DNA of 64,000 nt, from NCBI RefSeq assembly GCF_009371985.2, contig NZ_VIKU02000001.1, forward strand, positions 868,001 through 932,000, written 5' to 3'. Each line of letters starts with the position of its first letter. Position 1 is the stretch's first letter. Below, piece after piece: positions 62,669 to 64,000 of this stretch. A program made the position numbers and the translations under genes. The DNA comes from Pelagihabitans pacificus. Lineage in GTDB: Bacteria; Bacteroidota; Bacteroidia; Flavobacteriales; Flavobacteriaceae. Below the pieces are notes generated by a model, which saw only the letters and a list, made by a program, of their open reading frames with translations, made no database searches and was not told where the DNA came from.

Positions 62669-63291
62669 TCTTTGAAAAATACGGCGTTTCATTTGTCCTT
62701 ACCCCTTAGAAAGCATCTCCCCACATAAAATTTTTGTGTGTATACCTTGGGTGCGAAAATGGCAAGAAATAAGTGTCAATAGCAGGATATCGATTTCTAA
62801 GGCAGCCAGGCGACGTTTGCCAAGTCGGGGCGTTTTGATTTCGATTACAAGTCCAATAAGTTTGGGGGAAACGGTGGCGCCATCGTTCTATTTGGGTTAA
62901 TTGTTTGGCGGGATATCCCAGAAGCCCACTTCGATAGACTAACGTCTTCAGGTCATGGGGTTGCTCGAGAAACAACATTCCTGTAGGGCCATCGCTCCCA
63001 CCCGTTCATTAACTTCTTAGCAGCTATCAAAAAAAATCTAGGCTATGCCCCATGATATTGCAAGGCTGGAAATTTGCCCGATTGCTAGACCAATTCAAGT
63101 AATCCCAACTTGGGTTTGACGATTTTTTCCGCTCCAATCATCTGACAAATCCAATGTAAGGGTTAAACCCAATCTATTAAGATTGTCAGATTAAGTCTTA
63201 CCTATTACAATATAAGCCAGCCTATTCTGTATATAGTTACCCTTTCCGAACTTATCACACAAACGGTCCCATCTATAGAGCCTTAAAAATA
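62669..63291. other. Intergenic stretch of about 620 bases
   Basis: No credible gene on either strand. A minus-strand frame at 62706-62978 exists but has an unusual composition, rich in Trp, Arg and His, and no family match. It may contain decayed coding sequence, but I cannot identify it. Confidence 0.4.
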
Positions 63292-64000
63292 TTACCTTTC
63301 GACAACTTCCTTGAGTTTGGACAAGGCCCTTGGCCAAGATTCTTTGAAATATTCTTCCCATTCTGGCGCGGAATCCATTCGTACTTTTAGGATAGTTATA
63401 TCATTTTCTTGAACAAATGTGTATTCTTCCAAAGCACCTGAGAAGGCATCTACCTTTTCCCCTACAACTATTTCTTCTCCATCCTCCAAAATTCCGGTAT
63501 GTTCAATACTCACGAAGTCGTTGGGTCGGTTTTCGTTGATACGGCTGACCATTCCGCAGGCTTTCCCATCGGCATCATCCGACAAAAAGAGGATTTTTGA
63601 GCCCTTTTCCCAACTTCCCTGATAGCGCGAAGTGGGACTGAATTCAGCGGTCCATTTTTCAAAGGTCTTTTTGCCCAACATCGTTTCATACACTTTCGAT
63701 GCTGGCGCGTTGATTTTTGTTTCAAAATGCAGTGTTTTCATCTGTTTGTTTTTTAATTGCTGGTCTATTGTTTTCTTTTGCCTAAAGTGGTGCCTGCAGT
63801 GCATCTCGGCGAACTGAAACCATTCATGGGCAGTCAAAAATTGATGGCCAGGATGTTTGGACTTGCCCTTCGAGTTACTTGTTGAAATGGTATCGGTCAT
63901 TTGTCGTACATCACTTTTGAGTCTTTCCAATTTGTCGACCAACTCGTTTATAGAGTTGGGTTGCTTCGGTTCGTCCATATCTTCCGGCCCTTTAAAGCGC
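63292..64000 (-). CDS. DUF1569/DinB-type tail fused to SRPBCC (AHSA1) domain, 5' partial
   Basis: The frame is open to the right edge of the window, so the N terminus lies outside (an ATG at 63978 is internal or an alternative start). The first about 75 visible residues end in HPGHQFLTAHEWFQFAEMHC and RHHFRQKK, like the C terminus of DUF1569/DinB-superfamily proteins. Then MKTLHFETKINAPASKVYET begins a complete SRPBCC domain of about 150 residues, with KTFEKWTAEFSPTSRYQGSW. These two are normally separate proteins. No stop codon separates them here, so this is a fusion or a stop-loss; the Met at the junction may still serve as a start. Confidence 0.72.
   Translation of the reverse strand, partial: RFKGPEDMDEPKQPNSINELVDKLERLKSDVRQMTDTISTSNSKGKSKHPGHQFLTAHEWFQFAEMHCRHHFRQKKTIDQQLKNKQMKTLHFETKINAPASKVYETMLGKKTFEKWTAEFSPTSRYQGSWEKGSKILFLSDDADGKACGMVSRINENRPNDFVSIEHTGILEDGEEIVVGEKVDAFSGALEEYTFVQENDITILKVRMDSAPEWEEYFKESWPRALSKLKEVVER

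Noticed and set aside
62706-62978. Minus-strand frame of 90 codons
   Set aside because: Its composition is unlike neighbouring proteins, it has no motif, and it lies in a long non-coding stretch.
1-64000. CRISPR arrays, rRNA or tRNA genes, prophage or integrase genes
   Set aside because: I found no regularly spaced direct repeats, no tRNA-like folds and no phage or integrase proteins by eye.

Overview
The window looks like a chromosomal segment of a marine or free-living member of the Flavobacteriia (Bacteroidetes). The basis is the set of family signatures: BlaI/M56-TonB pairs, DUF4407, FG-GAP/ASPIC lipoproteins, a Nudix-type AraR regulator, -7 promoter elements of the form TAnnTTTG, moderate GC, and weak or absent Shine-Dalgarno sequences. 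I saw no rRNA or tRNA gene, no CRISPR array and no intact insertion sequence. Names rest on motif and family recognition by eye, not on a database search.

Layout. 1-8.6 kb: the tail of an M56/TonB-type protein, a DUF4407 membrane protein, an orphan DUF5060 glycosidase lipoprotein, two small membrane proteins, a membrane-anchored MutS-like ATPase, and small DinB, MmcQ and Dabb proteins. 8.6-16.5 kb: a long minus-strand series (DUF4230, cyclase, hemW, a frameshifted four-helix-bundle gene flanked by 16-bp inverted repeats, ruvC, a TonB-like lipoprotein, a TPR protein, M56-TonB and BlaI), headed by three BlaI-type palindromes. 16.6-24.7 kb: DUF456, a nitroreductase, the complete histidine utilisation operon hutHIUG, and convergent hmgA. 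25-41 kb: carbohydrate genes. These are a six-hairpin lipoprotein, a Gfo/Idh/MocA oxidoreductase, an operon araR-araB-araD-SSS symporter-araA-sulfatase under a palindromic operator, a DUF1080 protein, a GH109-like enzyme, a sugar nucleotidyltransferase and a hexosamine-kinase-like protein.

41-52 kb: a broken FG-GAP/ASPIC gene, a MarR-adaptor-RND-TolC efflux operon, a CPXCG protein, a collapsed MFS transporter pseudogene, and a decayed stretch with a possible IS110 relic. 52-60 kb: four small or medium hypotheticals, then a tightly packed five-gene operon (PLP fold-II enzyme, DUF1611, QueC-like PP-loop enzyme, creatininase family, dipeptide-epimerase-like enolase). This is the best candidate here for an undescribed pathway, probably one acting on D-glutamate, N-acyl-glutamate or Glu-containing peptides. 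59-64 kb: an ECF sigma factor overlapping a 57-residue protein, a TerB protein, a GNAT-nitrilase fusion, and an SRPBCC domain fused to a DUF1569/DinB-type tail at the right edge.

Four apparent single-base or junctional frame breaks occur in about 40 kb (two of them in one gene). Some sit in homopolymers, so real decay and sequence error both need to be considered.
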